A stretch of DNA of 64,000 bases from Piezodorus guildinii (taxonomy: Eukaryota > Arthropoda > Insecta > Hemiptera > Pentatomidae). Positions 11,140 to 22,424 of the stretch are shown piece after piece. The notes below the pieces were generated by a model, which was not told the origin of the DNA, did no database searches, and saw only the letters and a list, made by a program, of their open reading frames with translations. The stretch spans positions 176,505,600 through 176,569,599 of the forward strand of contig CM041293.1 in assembly GCA_023052935.1 (NCBI GenBank), given 5' to 3'. The translations under genes and the position numbers were made by a program. How positions within the stretch are numbered: the stretch's first letter is position 1; each line of letters opens with the position of its first letter.

Positions 11140-11223
11140 TTATAGTCTTCTATGGTGAGTGTAGCGGATTCAAACCCGATAGACGGCTCTAGCATTTAAT
11201 GTAAGGGAGATAAAATCCTAGGA
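11140..11223 (+). repeat. Degenerate tRNA-like segment
   Basis: A B-box-like GGATTCAAACCCGAT occurs at 11167-11181 just upstream of a good SINE-1. Probably the decayed head of an older SINE. Confidence 0.4.
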
Positions 11224-11438
11224 GGGGTTACCTGTAGCGTGGTGGTTAGCATAACAGCCTCCTATGCCAAAGGTCCCGGGTTCAAACCCGCAGGTAGCCG
11301 TAGGATTTTTTAATGGGAGTAAAAAATCCTTAGTTATGCCGTCCTTCGGAGGGGACGTAAAAAGGTGGTTATGGTCTTGTGCAATGTCAGGTACTCGTTA
11401 AAGATCCCTATCCTAAATAAACATGGATAGGCAAAATT
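11224..11438 (+). mobile_element. SINE-1
   Basis: tRNA-derived SINE. The head GGGGTTACCTGTAGCGTGG holds the A box, and GGTTCAAACCC is the B box (11280-11290). The body has AATGGGAGTAAAAAATCC and the GATCCCTATCC motif. The 3' end after GGATAGGCAAAATTTA is lost. RNA polymerase III promoter boxes are intact in sequence. Confidence 0.9.
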
Positions 11439-12044
11439 TATTTTATTTAATCCTCTTCAACGCTCATAAATAATACATTAAAGTGCATTATTTAATGCTT
11501 ACTGCTACTATCAAATGGTTTATGCTCGCCAATCACAGTTAACGAAGTAAGAATTATTTTATTCAATGTAAATGTCAATATTAATAAAATGCATTATTAA
11601 GTATTTAATATGTCATTATCTGTTAATACAGTAGATCTTTACTTAAATTTATACTACCATTACTATTTATTATAGTTCTTAATAAACAGATGAATAAGTA
11701 CAGATTGATTTAAGTTCAATTGGAACGGTATACTCTCTATAAATATCTATTTTTAAGTATTTAGTGTGGAAAAAATTGTGTCGAAACACACTTTCATTGC
11801 ACGTTTTAAATCGATACAGAATTTTAAGTACAGTAATGAGATTAAAATGAGTAAACCATTAAAAATTTTAATTAATGTTCTATTAATAAACATTGTTTCA
11901 TTAACAAATTATTATATTATTAACTAAAATTCAATTAGATCATCGGTTTCATCATCTTTTAAATTAATTTTAAAGTTGGCTATATAGATAAATTTTAAAA
12001 TCTCAGCTTCAACGGATATCATACGGACTATTACGTTCTTTTTT
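11439..12044. other. No recognised gene or repeat
   Basis: Very AT-rich, no family recognised. Confidence 0.35.
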
Positions 12045-12978
12045 CAAAAATCGTGTATGTTTTTCATCAAAATGTGTTTCCAGAACAGCACTTAATACCA
12101 TTAAGATTTTGCAACTTCTATCGATTTCTCGAAAACGGTTCGACGATTTTGATTAAACTCGCTATATCGATGTAATTTTATTAATTGTTAATAATCATTT
12201 AGTTTCATTCTTTAATATGTCTGACAGGCTTTAAAATTGACGTATATTTTAAATTTTGTTTCTAAAAGTACCTTTAATTTTGTGATTCTATAAAATGAAT
12301 ATATTATCTTGTTCCGTGATGAAAAACAGCTAAATTTTGCAAGTTGAGCGAATTGAATAGCAACTAAGGAAAAACTGTATAAATATGTTTTATGCAACTT
12401 TTTTGTTTTTGATATAAACGTTCAATACATTTTGATATACACGTTGAAGCTAAATGATGTTAGAAAATATTATCTTTATATCTTCAGCTTTTAAGTTATT
12501 AGAGGTGTGAAAGAAGAATAAATACTGATTATTTTAATACTATATATGATTTTTATAAAACAATTGTTTTCTATTAAAATTCAATTTTTTGTTTGTTAAT
12601 TTAAACGTATTTAAATGCTCTATGGCATTCGGAACGATGCTACAGGGAATCTAAATTTGTCCTTATGCAGTTTTTTTTGAGATAGGGATCTTTAACGATG
12701 TACTGAATCGCCTTGGGCTCGGGACCTTTTAACGTCCTCATATTACGGCTAACTAAGGTTTTTTAATCCATGATAAAAAATCCTAAGGACACTACGGTTT
12801 TGAAACGTGAACCTATAGCATGGATGGCTGTTACGCTAGCAACCAGTGCGTGATCATAAATTCAATTTAATTCATTCTTTAATAGTTTCACGCATTTTTA
12901 TCTCTGACTGTATTTGAAAATTCTTTCATTGATTTTAAAAATTGGAGGTAAGTTAAAGTCGTGTGTTGCCGCACTAGA
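12045..12978 (-). repeat. HINE-A copy 4, degenerate, split by SINE-1
   Basis: Old copy missing the 3' hairpin. Recognisable HINE-A internal sequence (TCGAAAACGGTTCGACG at 12130, CTCGCTATATCGATG) runs to the 5' end GCACTAGA at 12971-12978. Many small indels. Interrupted by a minus-strand SINE-1 (about 12615-12853). Confidence 0.75.
12615..12853 (-). mobile_element. SINE-1, diverged
   Basis: Minus-strand SINE-1 with the order of motifs kept (GATAGGGATC at 12681, TTTTTTAATCCATGATAAAA, CTGTTACGCTAGC in the tRNA-like head). The B box is mutated. Inserted in HINE-A copy 4. Confidence 0.75.
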
Positions 12979-13129
12979 TTTTTTTATTCTTTGTTCAAAT
13001 GAAAATTCAAATAATTAATACGGCAGACTAAATAGATTTAAGTTTTCCGTCTATACATGGGTAAAATAAATTTTAAAAATTCTGATTTTTCACACTATTT
13101 CGGGAGGTTATACGAAATACTTTCCATTT

Positions 13130-13895
13130 GCTTATTCGGGCTTTTCACGTTAACCGATCGATGGATTTCCAAATTTTGACAATTTTCCAACTATTTTGAA
13201 GAAGACTAATACTAAAAGCGATAAATAGTTTTCCCCTGAATTTTCGTTCGCTTTTCCAGTTGGATCTTTTTCACGAATCGATGAATTTTCCACCATTTTG
13301 ACCATCTCCTGAGCTTTTTGGGGTGGACTAATAAGAAATAAAAATAAACCAAATGCAAACATGGTAGAAAACGTATTTTCTCATTAGTCTACATCATAAT
13401 ATTTTGAAAACATCTGAAAATCTATTGATTTGTTCACGAGATTAGCCGTGAAATAGTATGGAAATTTGTTGGAAAACTGTCTGCTGCTTTAAGTATTTTT
13501 GAGGATTAGTCAACCTCCAAATAGTTGGAAAATTTTCGAAAAGGTGGAAATTCATTAAACTGTTAACGAGATACGCAAGAAAAAGTGAATGAAAATTCAA
13601 GGAATACTGTTCGCTTCTTTTAGTATTAGTCTAATTCAAAATTGTCGAAATGGTGAAAATCCCATTGATTAGTTCACGAGATACGCCGAAAAAAAAGCGA
13701 ATGAAAATTTGGGGGAAAAATCTTGTCCTTTATTTTCACGGTAACAAGACCCAAAATAGTCAGAAAACTGTCAAGGTGTGGAAATCCATTGATCTGTTCA
13801 TCGAGATACGCCCGGAAAAGCGAATGGAAATTCGAAAAAAATACGATGATGTTTTTAGCAGAAAAAGTGTTACCTTAAAGAAATTATTTAACGCT
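13130..13895. repeat. Degenerate ~120-bp tandem array with an internal inversion
   Basis: Repeating unit of about 120 bp carrying AAAACTGTC, GGTGGAAATCCATTGAT, TTCACGAGATACGCC and AAAGCGAATGAAAATT. Four plus-strand units run from about 13385 to 13890. Roughly one and a half units at 13130-13335 are in the opposite orientation. Units are well diverged, so the array is old. Confidence 0.75.
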
Positions 13896-13951
13896 GTCAT
13901 ATGATTTTTCCAATGCGATGAGAATTTATTAAGACAATAAATAACGAATAA

Positions 13952-14700
13952 ACCACTCCAGCGCAAAAACGGAAAGTCCTATGAACTGAAATTTCATATT
14001 TGAGACAACTATACGCCTGAGATGTTACAGCAACTCTTTCATCAAGATCAGCTAACCAAAAGAGCCACTTTATACCATGCATTTTGCACCTTTTACGATT
14101 TTACTCCGAAACTACTCTAACGATTTTGATTAAAGTCGCTATATCGATGTAAAATTAACGGGTTTTAATATCATGTATGGTTTCATCCTGATAGAAATAG
14201 TCTGAACAGGGCTGAAATGCCGATATTTCAAAATGTATTCCTCTTAAACTACCTTTAATTTTGTATTTTTATGAATAGATCATATCTTCTGATTACAATA
14301 CTAAAATACCAAGTAAAATAGTTGAACGAGTTACGATATTCAACTTAAGGGGATAATGCTAAATATTTTATTTATTTAATTTTTTTGTTTTTTAACTCTT
14401 AAATGTATGTAATATACATGTATATATTCTTACGTTTGGAAAAGCTAAAATGTTTGGTAAAATATAATCTTAGACATTATTGTATAAGATAAAGTGATGA
14501 GTGATTAAATAAGCCGATAAATACTAAGTGATTGTTTTAGATTAATTATATATAAGGTTGATTATAAAAAACACATGTTTCTATTGAATTCAATGTAAAT
14601 AAATCATTATCAATCTATTTCGTTCTAAATTTGTTTAAAAAATTCGAAATGATGTAAAATAACGAAGGTAAGTTAAATGTCAGTGTGTGCACGCACCATT
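13952..14700 (-). repeat. HINE-A copy 5
   Basis: Minus-strand copy lacking the terminal hairpin and (CA)n; begins in the region next to the microsatellite. Reaches the 5' end with a diverged GTGTGCACGCACCA. About 750 bp. Confidence 0.8.
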
Positions 14701-14740
14701 TATTATTTTTTTCGTTAATCGTTATTTAGATTACATTTGT

Positions 14741-15578
14741 AGCGTTTTAGGTTGCTTCATCTTTTCCTATACAAACGGCCAAACCTTCCACTTAACTACA
14801 AAAGGCTCATCTACATGACTATTATAAGACAAATCTGGACTTACGGAGTAGAGCTTTAGGCCTCTACTAAACCATCAAATTCTTCCCGCATTCAATCCTT
14901 ACAATCCGGGGTTACCTGTAGCAGGTTGGTTAGCATAACAGCCTCCTATGCCAAAGGTCCCGGGTTCAAACCCGCAGGTAGCCCTAGGATTTTTTAATGG
15001 GAGTAAAAAATCCTTAGTTATGCCGTCCTTCAGAGGGGACGTTAAAAGGTGGTCCCGAGCCTGTGCAATGTCAGGTACTCGTTAAGGATCCCTATCCTAA
15101 TAAAACCTGGATAGGCAAAATTTAGGACTCCCACTGTAGCATCGTCCGATTAGCCATAGTAGCATAAAGTGACGTTAAATAAATAAACAAACAATCCTTA
15201 CAATCCAAAATCCTTCGTAAAATCCTCAACGCTCCTTACTTTGTCACGAATAAAACTTATCCATAAAGACCTTTATGTTCCCTATGTTACTGATTTGGCC
15301 CGGACCAGGTATCAATCCTTTCATGACAAACTCCATTCTCACTCAAACCCACTAGTTTCAATCCATTCTTCCTCTTCATTTCCGGATAATCCTCCGAGCC
15401 GCTTGAAAAGGAAATAGCCCTAGGACCTTCTAGTTTAAAATATTTTTAGAGTGCTCCCAATGTGAAGCTTCTCTACATGTATATCATGTCATTGTATTAT
15501 ATAACACATCACATTTACTTGATGTATTTTTTTTTAGTTAATACAGTTGTAAATACCAATAAAATGTTTAAAAAAAAC
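14741..15578 (+). mobile_element. JOC-2 LINE 3' fragment, split by SINE-1
   Basis: Jockey-type C-terminal region (ILRKILNAPYFVTN-like, then DLARTRYQSFHDKLHSHSNP) followed by a 3' UTR with AATACAGTTGTAAATA and an A-rich end. In-frame stops (for example GAGCTTTAGGCC at 14851) make it dead. SINE-1 sits at 14909-15191 with a perfect 15-bp target-site duplication. Confidence 0.85.
14909..15191 (+). mobile_element. SINE-1, full length with 15-bp TSD
   Basis: Complete tRNA-derived SINE of 283 bp. The tRNA-like head begins GGGGTTACC; the B box GGTTCAAACCC is at 14963-14973. The body ends CATAAAGTGACGTTAAATAA and an AAATAAACAAA tail. The target-site duplication CAATCCTTACAATCC is at 14894-14908 and 15192-15206. 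This copy defines the element's exact ends. Confidence 0.95.
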
Positions 15579-15959
15579 AGATCAACATTTATTCGAATAA
15601 TGCCCTACACTGGTTTGTAGTTTGTTAATTTGTAATATGTATATTTTGATACAGTTCAGTAAGACATGTTACTGTTAATATAACTGCTATTATTGACTTC
15701 TTTATAGTTCTATAATCAACAGATGAACTGAGTATATATTGATACAGTTCAGTAAGACCTGTTACTGTTAATATAATGGCTACTATTAACTGCTTTATTG
15801 CCATCCCACCGTGATTCATTACCCCGATAATACTCCCTTAATTCACCGGTTCCAATTAACTGTTATTGCCATAGGACCCGGGCTTGATTCAGGGGTCAGA
15901 GCCCCGATAATGGATAATGGCTTAGGGTAGCTACCTTCTGCAATCCAATGAAATAAAAA
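15579..15959. other. Unassigned, with a ~98-bp spaced direct repeat
   Basis: TGATACAGTTCAGTAAGAC followed by TGTTACTGTTAATATAA occurs at about 15654 and again about 98 bp later (15751). The two units are nearly identical. No coding content. Confidence 0.6.
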
Positions 15960-15995
15960 TCTGGTGCGCCAACTCACTACTTCCACTCAGTTTTA
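15960..15995 (+). repeat. HINE-A 5' end fragment
   Basis: TCTGGTGCGCCAACTCACTA and a degraded ACTTCCACTCAG. Joined directly to the 3' end of a CR1-like LINE at about 16006. Confidence 0.65.
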
Positions 15996-16005
15996 GAAAT
16001 GAAAA

Positions 16006-16062
16006 GTAATTTTATTCTGGGACGAATAGTCCCCTAAGAATAACAAGAAAAGTACAATATAC
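16006..16062 (-). mobile_element. CR1-like LINE, 3' end fragment
   Basis: Matches the 3' hairpin of the CR1-like element at 34985-35015: ATTCTGGGAC, loop, GTCCC, TAAGAATAA. Only the last ~50 bp are recognisable. Confidence 0.6.
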
Positions 16063-16067
16063 AATTC

Positions 16068-16807
16068 CCAGTCAAAAGTATTGCAGCACCCACAATTTTC
16101 CAAATTTTCTTGGTTTTGACCTTAATCAAGACTTTGTTTATATTTATGAGAGATATTAGGGATTAGGCTTATCATGTTTATTCACTGTTTACCAACAAAC
16201 GATCGAATTTTGTGCCGTTTATTTCAAATTTTATTTCAGTCCATGTTTATCTTTCGTTTGCCTCAAGTAAGTTTTTTCTTTTCTTTTAAGCCTAGTTAAA
16301 ACAATTAACTTTATTCAAAATGATTCGGTCAGAATGGCCATGAAAGAGTTTGGAGAAGACCTGGAAGACGGTATAATTTCAAGGACTATAAAAAGGCACA
16401 GAGAGACTGGTAGTCATTCGAGAAGACCAACGTCAAGGCGTCCCAGTGTTACTAACCCCATAGATGAACGCTAAATTAAAATACTAGCTCTTCAGAAGCG
16501 TAATTCTACTTCGTCTTCCATTAAAAACTAGATCAATGGTGTTCAAGGGTTATCAATCTCGGAGTCAACGGTCATTAGAAGACTGAGAGAGTCAAACCTC
16601 AGGTCAAGAAGGTCAGTGAAAGACACCAATCTTGGTAACACCAAGTATTTATTGATGAGACGAGAGTGGCCCTTAACAGTTCAGTTATAGTCAGTGCTTT
16701 ATTTACAAGAAGAAATATTGTAATTTATTTTAATAAAACTAAGAATGTTTATTATACGTTTTTCTAAAATTCAAATATTTTTAAGTGCTGCCATAGTTTT
16801 GACGGGG
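16068..16807 (+). mobile_element. Tc1-like DNA transposon relic
   Basis: Inverted ends of about 24 bp: CCCAGTCAAAAGTATTGCAG at 16068 and its imperfect complement at 16785-16807. Between about 16320 and 16640 a Tc1-type transposase N-terminus is readable (IKRHRETGSHSRRPTSRRPS, then SISESTVIRRLRESNLRSR, the paired-like helix-turn-helix). Stops interrupt it and the catalytic DDE domain is absent. An internally deleted, immobile copy. Confidence 0.8.
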
Positions 16808-16811
16808 TGTT

Positions 16812-17290
16812 TAAATGATAATTGTCTTTTCTGTTAATACATAAGTTTAGCAGTAAAAAAGAAGAATTTGAAGACAAGGAATAGTTTTCATCTACAGCTT
16901 TAAATATTACATATTTTGGGAAGTTTGTTAGTTTAGGAGATGAAGAAATAGTTGGTGTTTAAAAGTGGATAATGATAAGGCTTTAAGAATGGATATAGGC
17001 AAGGGATTTCGAAATATGGTAGCACGAATAACAAAGATTTTTTTGAAGGAGGCGGATCCATGGGAAGGTATATACAGTTTATGGGTTGGGATCTAGTGTT
17101 TAATGAATGGACAGAGGAACAAGTGGTAAGCATATCAGGTATATAAGGAGGTCGACAGAAAGAGGGATAAAGCCAATTAACCTCGGTATAGCTGCTAGAA
17201 ACATAGGAGTGCCTCGGAATTGCTAATTTGAATTTCATGTCAAACTTCTCAGAAAGCCCGCCATATAATAATAATAAAAATAAATAAAAA
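16812..17290. other. No recognised gene
   Basis: A 122-codon minus frame (16933-17301) begins with a hydrophobic stretch but shows no family motif. I would not call it a gene. Confidence 0.35.
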
Positions 17291-19016
17291 GCGACTTTCA
17301 CTTACCTCTATTATTTTTATTAATTAAAGAATTTTTTAACATAATCACAATCAAAAATAAATTGTTAAAAGAATTATTTAAACTGTATTTTATTAGAAAT
17401 GTGAGTTTTATTTAATAATATATTATATTATTATATACGGCAATCAGTTTGTTTTATCGGCTTTTCACCACTCTTCGTTAACTTACAATATTATGTATAA
17501 GATAATATTTTTTTTGTATAATCTTTAGCACTCCAAGATTATATTATAAATCTATATTACTGTTTTTATGTTCAAAAACAAAACAATTGCATTAAAACAA
17601 TATTTTTGCAGTTTTCACGTTTAGTAGGATTTCAAAATTCGTTCAACTTATATATTTACCTGTTTTTTAGCAATAATAATCAGACGATATGGTTAATGTT
17701 TTCTAATCTACACCATCAAAGGTACTTTAAGAGAAGAAATTTTAAAATATTGGGATTTAAGCCCTGTCAGACTATTTTAATCAGAATAAAACCTATATGG
17801 TATTAAAGCCCGTTCAAATGTACATCGACATAGCTGGTTTAACTAAAATCGTTGGAGCCGTTTTTAAGAAAGGTGCAAAATGCACGGTATAAAGTGGTAC
17901 TTCTGGTTAGCTGATTTTGATGAAATGTTTTTGTAATATCTCGGACGTATCTATCTATCTATCTATCAATCGGCGCCATGGTCCTTGTAGGACCTTGGCC
18001 TCCTCAACGATCCTCCTCCATTCTGACCTGTCTTCGGCTGCCCTTCTCCATCCGCTGACACCCAACGACCGAAGGTCCTCCTCTACGTCCTGCAGCCAAC
18101 GAAGTCAAGGTCTGCCCCTGCTCCTCCTTCCACCAGGGTGTCCCTCCATCATCATCTCCCACTTTCCATTCTCTGTACATACTCCAGCTATCTTATTCTC
18201 GCACTCTTGATCTTGGCAACTATATCAGATGTCTGATACAGATTTCTAATTTCGTCATTCGTATTTATTCGCCAAAAATCTTCTTCTTTTGTAGGACCAA
18301 AGATTTTTCTGAGAATTTTCCTTTCCCACATGTTTAGTAGTCTTTCATCGTTGCGTGTTAATGTCCAGGACTCGCTTCCGTACATGACCACTGGCTTAAG
18401 GGCAGTACAATATAGTCTTATCTTCAGTTCTCTGGATATATTCCCGTTCTGAAATATTTTCATAAGAGAGCAATAGCATCTATTGCCAGCTGTTATCCTT
18501 ACTTTAATTTCGTCTCTAATCTTATTATTCTCAGTGATAACAGCGCCTAGATCCTTAAACTGTGGTACTCTCTCGAACCCATATCCAGCCCCCTCGATAT
18601 ACCTGCTTCCTCCTTCTTCCCTGCTCGTGGGGTAAACTAAGTATATCAATATGAGGATATATTTAGTTTTTTCCGTATTTATGATCAGTCCTGTTCTCCT
18701 CGCAGCCACTTCGCACTCCTAGAAAGCTCCAAGTAAAGCACTGGTTGTTCTCCCGGTTATCACAAGATCATCTGCAAACGCTAGATGTTGCGTCAGTCTG
18801 TGATAAATACATCCTCCAGGCCTTGTCCTTATTGACCTCATGACCACTTCCAATAACAAATTGAATAGGACTGGAGAAATGGTTTAAAACTGGTTTACCC
18901 ACACACACAGACCTTTTTGCGGGACTTGGTCATTTGGACTCAGAGGACCCATGAAAATTTTCATGCTCGCAATACTTTCCCTTACTATATATTCCATATA
19001 TGGGTAAGTGAAAGTA
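17291..19016 (+). repeat. HINE-A copy 6, interrupted by RTE-2
   Basis: The 5' part starts GCGACTTTCACTTACC at 17291; the 3' end is at 19016 with the long-hairpin subtype (ATATATTCCATATATGGGTA). RTE-2 occupies about 17948-18886. About 70 bp of HINE-A expected at the insertion site are missing. Confidence 0.85.
17948..18886 (-). mobile_element. RTE-2 LINE, 5'-truncated, (GATA)n tail
   Basis: A second RTE-like family. Minus-strand reading gives SPVLFN near 18868, FADDLV at about 18762-18779 (polymerase active site), GFERVPQFKDLGAVITENN, KPVVMYGSESWTLTRNDER and KILRKIFGPTKEEDFW, then a WRR-rich C-terminus down to the tail. The tail is a tetranucleotide array (TATC on the plus strand, 17948-17967), a typical RTE-type microsatellite end. 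An in-frame stop near 18720 and a frame change near 18200 inactivate it. Confidence 0.85.
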
Positions 19017-19017
19017 A

Positions 19018-19075
19018 AAATAACTTTATCCTGGGACTATGTCCCTTTAGAATAACAAATTCTTACAGTTAATAT
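19018..19075 (-). mobile_element. CR1-like LINE, 3' end fragment
   Basis: CTTTATCCTGGGAC, loop, GTCCCTTTAGAATAA matches the 3' terminal hairpin of the CR1-like element at 34985. Placed directly after HINE-A copy 6. How far it extends to the right is unclear. Confidence 0.6.
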
Positions 19076-19520
19076 ACACTTCAATATATACATGTCTGGC
19101 CGAGAGACCCATAAAATAACGGACTTCAACCGTTTCATCACATAATTACAGTCCCGTGTGTTCCCTTTGTATGAGACAGAGAGAATCCATTATTGATAGG
19201 GGTTGCGGCTGGAACAAACAACACAGGAACCAACCCTTAAACGTGTAAGTTATGATGAAACAAAATGGCGGACCTTTGTCAGGTCACTCATCCAGATACG
19301 TTTATAGCCTCGGGCCATTTAGTTAATGAAATATAATAGGGGAAGTTGTCTTCTTCTCCCTTCCATGTGAGATCTGGTTCTGGCTTACTGCTACCTAACT
19401 TTATCAATAATGTTATATTATTATTTTATATTACTTTTAATGAAATAAATATAAATTTATTGACTGAGGAAGACAGCCAAGACAGAGCGGAATGGCGGTT
19501 AGGACTATTAGGATACGATA
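19076..19520. other. No recognised gene or repeat
   Basis: May include further 3' UTR of the CR1-like element; nothing else can be supported. Confidence 0.3.
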
Positions 19521-19522
19521 TA

Positions 19523-20287
19523 TTGGGTTGTTTCACATGAAATGTCCGTTTTTATAGTTTCTGAAATACATAAAGGATTTTGCAGATCTCTGTGGTTTTC
19601 TTCCGAAAGTTTACATATTTAAAGTAAACAGTTACTAATCCTCTACCTTTGTATTATAAACATTATCTTTCCAATCAATAACCCACTTTTTAGTATACCT
19701 CCAAATATCAACATGGAAACAAGCGATTTTCGAGTAAGACCTCCGTCCGTGATAGACCAACGGTGTCCTCAAACATACAGTAGAAGGAAACCCCTACCTA
19801 ACAGTTTAAGAATTCTCAGCACAACTAAATGCAAGTGCATCTACCGTTTCCAGACATTTAAAGTGTATTGGGAAAGTAAAAAAGCTCGATACATGGGTAG
19901 CTCATGATCTCACTGAGCGGCAGCAAGACCCCATGTTTAAAACATACCGTGCAAAAATTGAAAGAACTGGGCTACGAAGTTCTTCCGCACCCACCATATT
20001 CTCCCGACTTGTCTCCAACAGATTACCACCTGTTCAGGAATTTAGACAACTTCTTCAAAGGAAAACATTTTGAAAATGATGGTCAAGTGAAAAGTGCGTT
20101 TTCAGATTTTATTTTACTTCAAAGCTCAGAGTTCTTCAGTTCGGGGATAAAAAAGTTGGTGTCACGTTGGGAAAAATGTGTAGAAAAAGAAGGTAAATAC
20201 TTGGAATAAAATTATCTTGTTTTCATACGGTATTTTTAATAAAAATCCTTTACATTGAATACGGACATTTCATGTGACACAACCCAA
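19523..20287 (+). mobile_element. MAR-1 mariner deletion derivative, both ITRs present
   Basis: Both ends are present: TTGGGTTGTTTCACATGAAA at 19523 (preceded by TA) and ACATTTCATGTGACACAACC ending at 20287. It has the same internal deletion as 8099-8963 (junction near 19938-19950). A second deletion fuses DFRV to PPSVID and removes the N-terminal DNA-binding part. HPPYSPDLSPTDY is retained at about 19990-20030. A 765-bp non-autonomous element. Confidence 0.9.
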
Positions 20288-20576
20288 CATAAAGTAGTTA
20301 ACACAGTGTGTTGTTCCCTATTTCTCCGTTGTATTTCGCACTTGATCTCTCTTAAAGAGTTAAACTGCAGGAGCATTTAACCCTTTGTCTACTGAAGCTT
20401 TTGTTATGTAAATAATTTCTCAGAGGTTTTGAGCACATTCTATATAGCCGCTTGTGTTATTCCTTTTACTATATTTGCATGAAAATAAATAACCTAAAAA
20501 AAATTAATGCTATACAATATTATTTTTACAAAACAAAAAGAAAAAAATATTTGGTTGTAACATATTAAATGAACTT
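20288..20576. other. No recognised gene or repeat
   Basis: Unassigned AT-rich spacer. Confidence 0.3.
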
Positions 20577-21292
20577 TTTACTTTCACTTACTATATATAT
20601 TAAGGGAAAGTATTGCGATCGTGAAAATTTTCGAATTCCAGTTTTCAACGAAAATACACGTTTTAGGGTCCCTTGAGTCCAAATAACTAAGTCCCGCAAA
20701 AAGGTCTGTGTGTGTGTGTTGTGTGGTAACGGTAGCTCCTATGAAACGGAAAATTCATATTTATGACAAATATACGCTCGAGACGTTAGAAAACCCTTTT
20801 CATCAAAATGAGCTTACCAGAAGAGCCACTTTATACTATGCATTTTGCATCTTTTATCGATTTTCTCGAAAATGGTTCCCACAATTTTGATTAAACTCGC
20901 TATATAGATGTAAAATTTAATGGGCTTTAATATCATGTAGGTTTCATTCGGATAAAAATCGTCTGACAGGGCCTAAATGCCGATATTTTTATTTTCTTTC
21001 TCTAAAGTAGATTTAATTTTGTTGATTCTATAAAAATAAGTATATTATCTTATTACCAATGATGAAAAACAGCTAAATATGTAAGTTGTGCGAATTTAAA
21101 AAGGAGAAAAAAAAATGTAATGCAATTTGTTTTTGAACATAAGAGCAGTAATATACATGCATGATATACCGTTGGAAAGCTAAAGATTTTAGAAAAAATA
21201 TTATCTCTTACACAAGCTTTTAAAAGTTAATAGAGAGTGATGAAAATAAGATAAAACTAACTGATTATTTTATATAATAATATAATAGATTT
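20577..21292 (-). repeat. HINE-A copy 7, 5'-truncated, head-to-tail with copy 8
   Basis: 3' hairpin end at 20577 (ACTTTCACTTAC at 20580-20591). In place of its 5' end it runs straight into the 3' end of copy 8 at 21293, within a T run. A direct junction of one element's terminus to another's interior. Confidence 0.85.
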
Positions 21293-22213
21293 TTTACTTT
21301 CACTTACTATATATAGTAAGGAAAGTATTGCGATCGTGAAAATTTTCGAATTCCAGTTTTCAACGGAAATACACGTTTTAGGGTCCCCTGAGTCCAAATA
21401 ACCAAGTCCCGCAAAAAGGTCTGTGTGTGTGTGTGTGTGTGTGTCTGTGTGTGTGTGTGTGTGTGGTAACTCCCGGGCGGAAACGGTAAGTCCTATGAAA
21501 CTGAAATTTAATATTTAAGACAACTATACGCCCGAGACGTGACAAAACTTTTTTCATCAAAATGAGCCTACCAGAAGAGGCACTTTATACCATGCATTTT
21601 GCACCTTTTTTCGATTTTCTCAAAAACGGTTCCGACGATTTTGATTAAACTCGCTAAATCGATGTAAAATTTAATGGGCTTTAACATCATGTAGGTTTTA
21701 TTTGGATAAAAATGATCTGACAGGGCTTAAATGCCGATATTTTAAATTTTCTTCCCCTAAAATACCTTTAATTTTTTAGATTCAATAATAATAACTAAAT
21801 TATCTTGTTAGCGCTGATGAAAAACAGGTAAATATATAAATTGAATAAATTCCATACCCAACTAAAGGAGAAAACAGAAAAAATATATTTCTAATGAATT
21901 TTTCGTTTTTGAACATAAGAGCAGTAATATACATGTATGATATACCGTTGGAAAGCTAAAGATTTTAGAAAAAATATCATCTCATACACAAGCTTTTAGA
22001 AGTTAATAGAGAGTGATGAGAAGAAGATAAAACTAACTGATTATTTTAGATAATAATATAATATATTTTTTATAAAACACATGTTTCTATATAAATTCAA
22101 TTTAATTAATTCTTTAATAGGTTCAATAATTTTTATCTCTAACTATATTTGAAAATTCTTTCATTGATTTTTAAATTGGAGGTAAGTGAAAGTCGTGTGT
22201 TGCCCGCACCAGA
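21293..22213 (-). repeat. HINE-A copy 8, complete
   Basis: About 920 bp with an intact palindrome near 21303-21318, a long (TG/CA)n tract at 21421-21463 and the 5' end GCCCGCACCAGA ending at 22213. One of the best reference copies of the family. Confidence 0.9.
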
Positions 22214-22424
22214 TTTTTTAGAATCAGGAAAAAGAAAAAAAATATTCACGGAAAGCACATATTTAATTTAAGAAATTCCTGAAAAAGAAGTTCCCCATAG
22301 ACAAGGTTAAAGAAGTACATTGAATTTCGATGGAAACATGTGTTTCAGATTAAATAGACAATAGATGCTATTATCAACATTAATCACTTAATTAAGATAA
22401 TACAATGGTTGAATGTGTGAGTAA

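Noticed and set aside
11224..11300. tRNA-like sequence with good A and B boxes
   Set aside because: Not a functional tRNA gene: it is followed by the SINE-1 body, recurs with the same body at other sites, and the acceptor and anticodon stems do not pair well.
16933..17301. 122-codon minus-strand frame starting with a signal-like hydrophobic stretch
   Set aside because: Overlaps the start of HINE-A copy 6 and its hydrophobic start comes from an AAT-rich run. No conserved motif visible.
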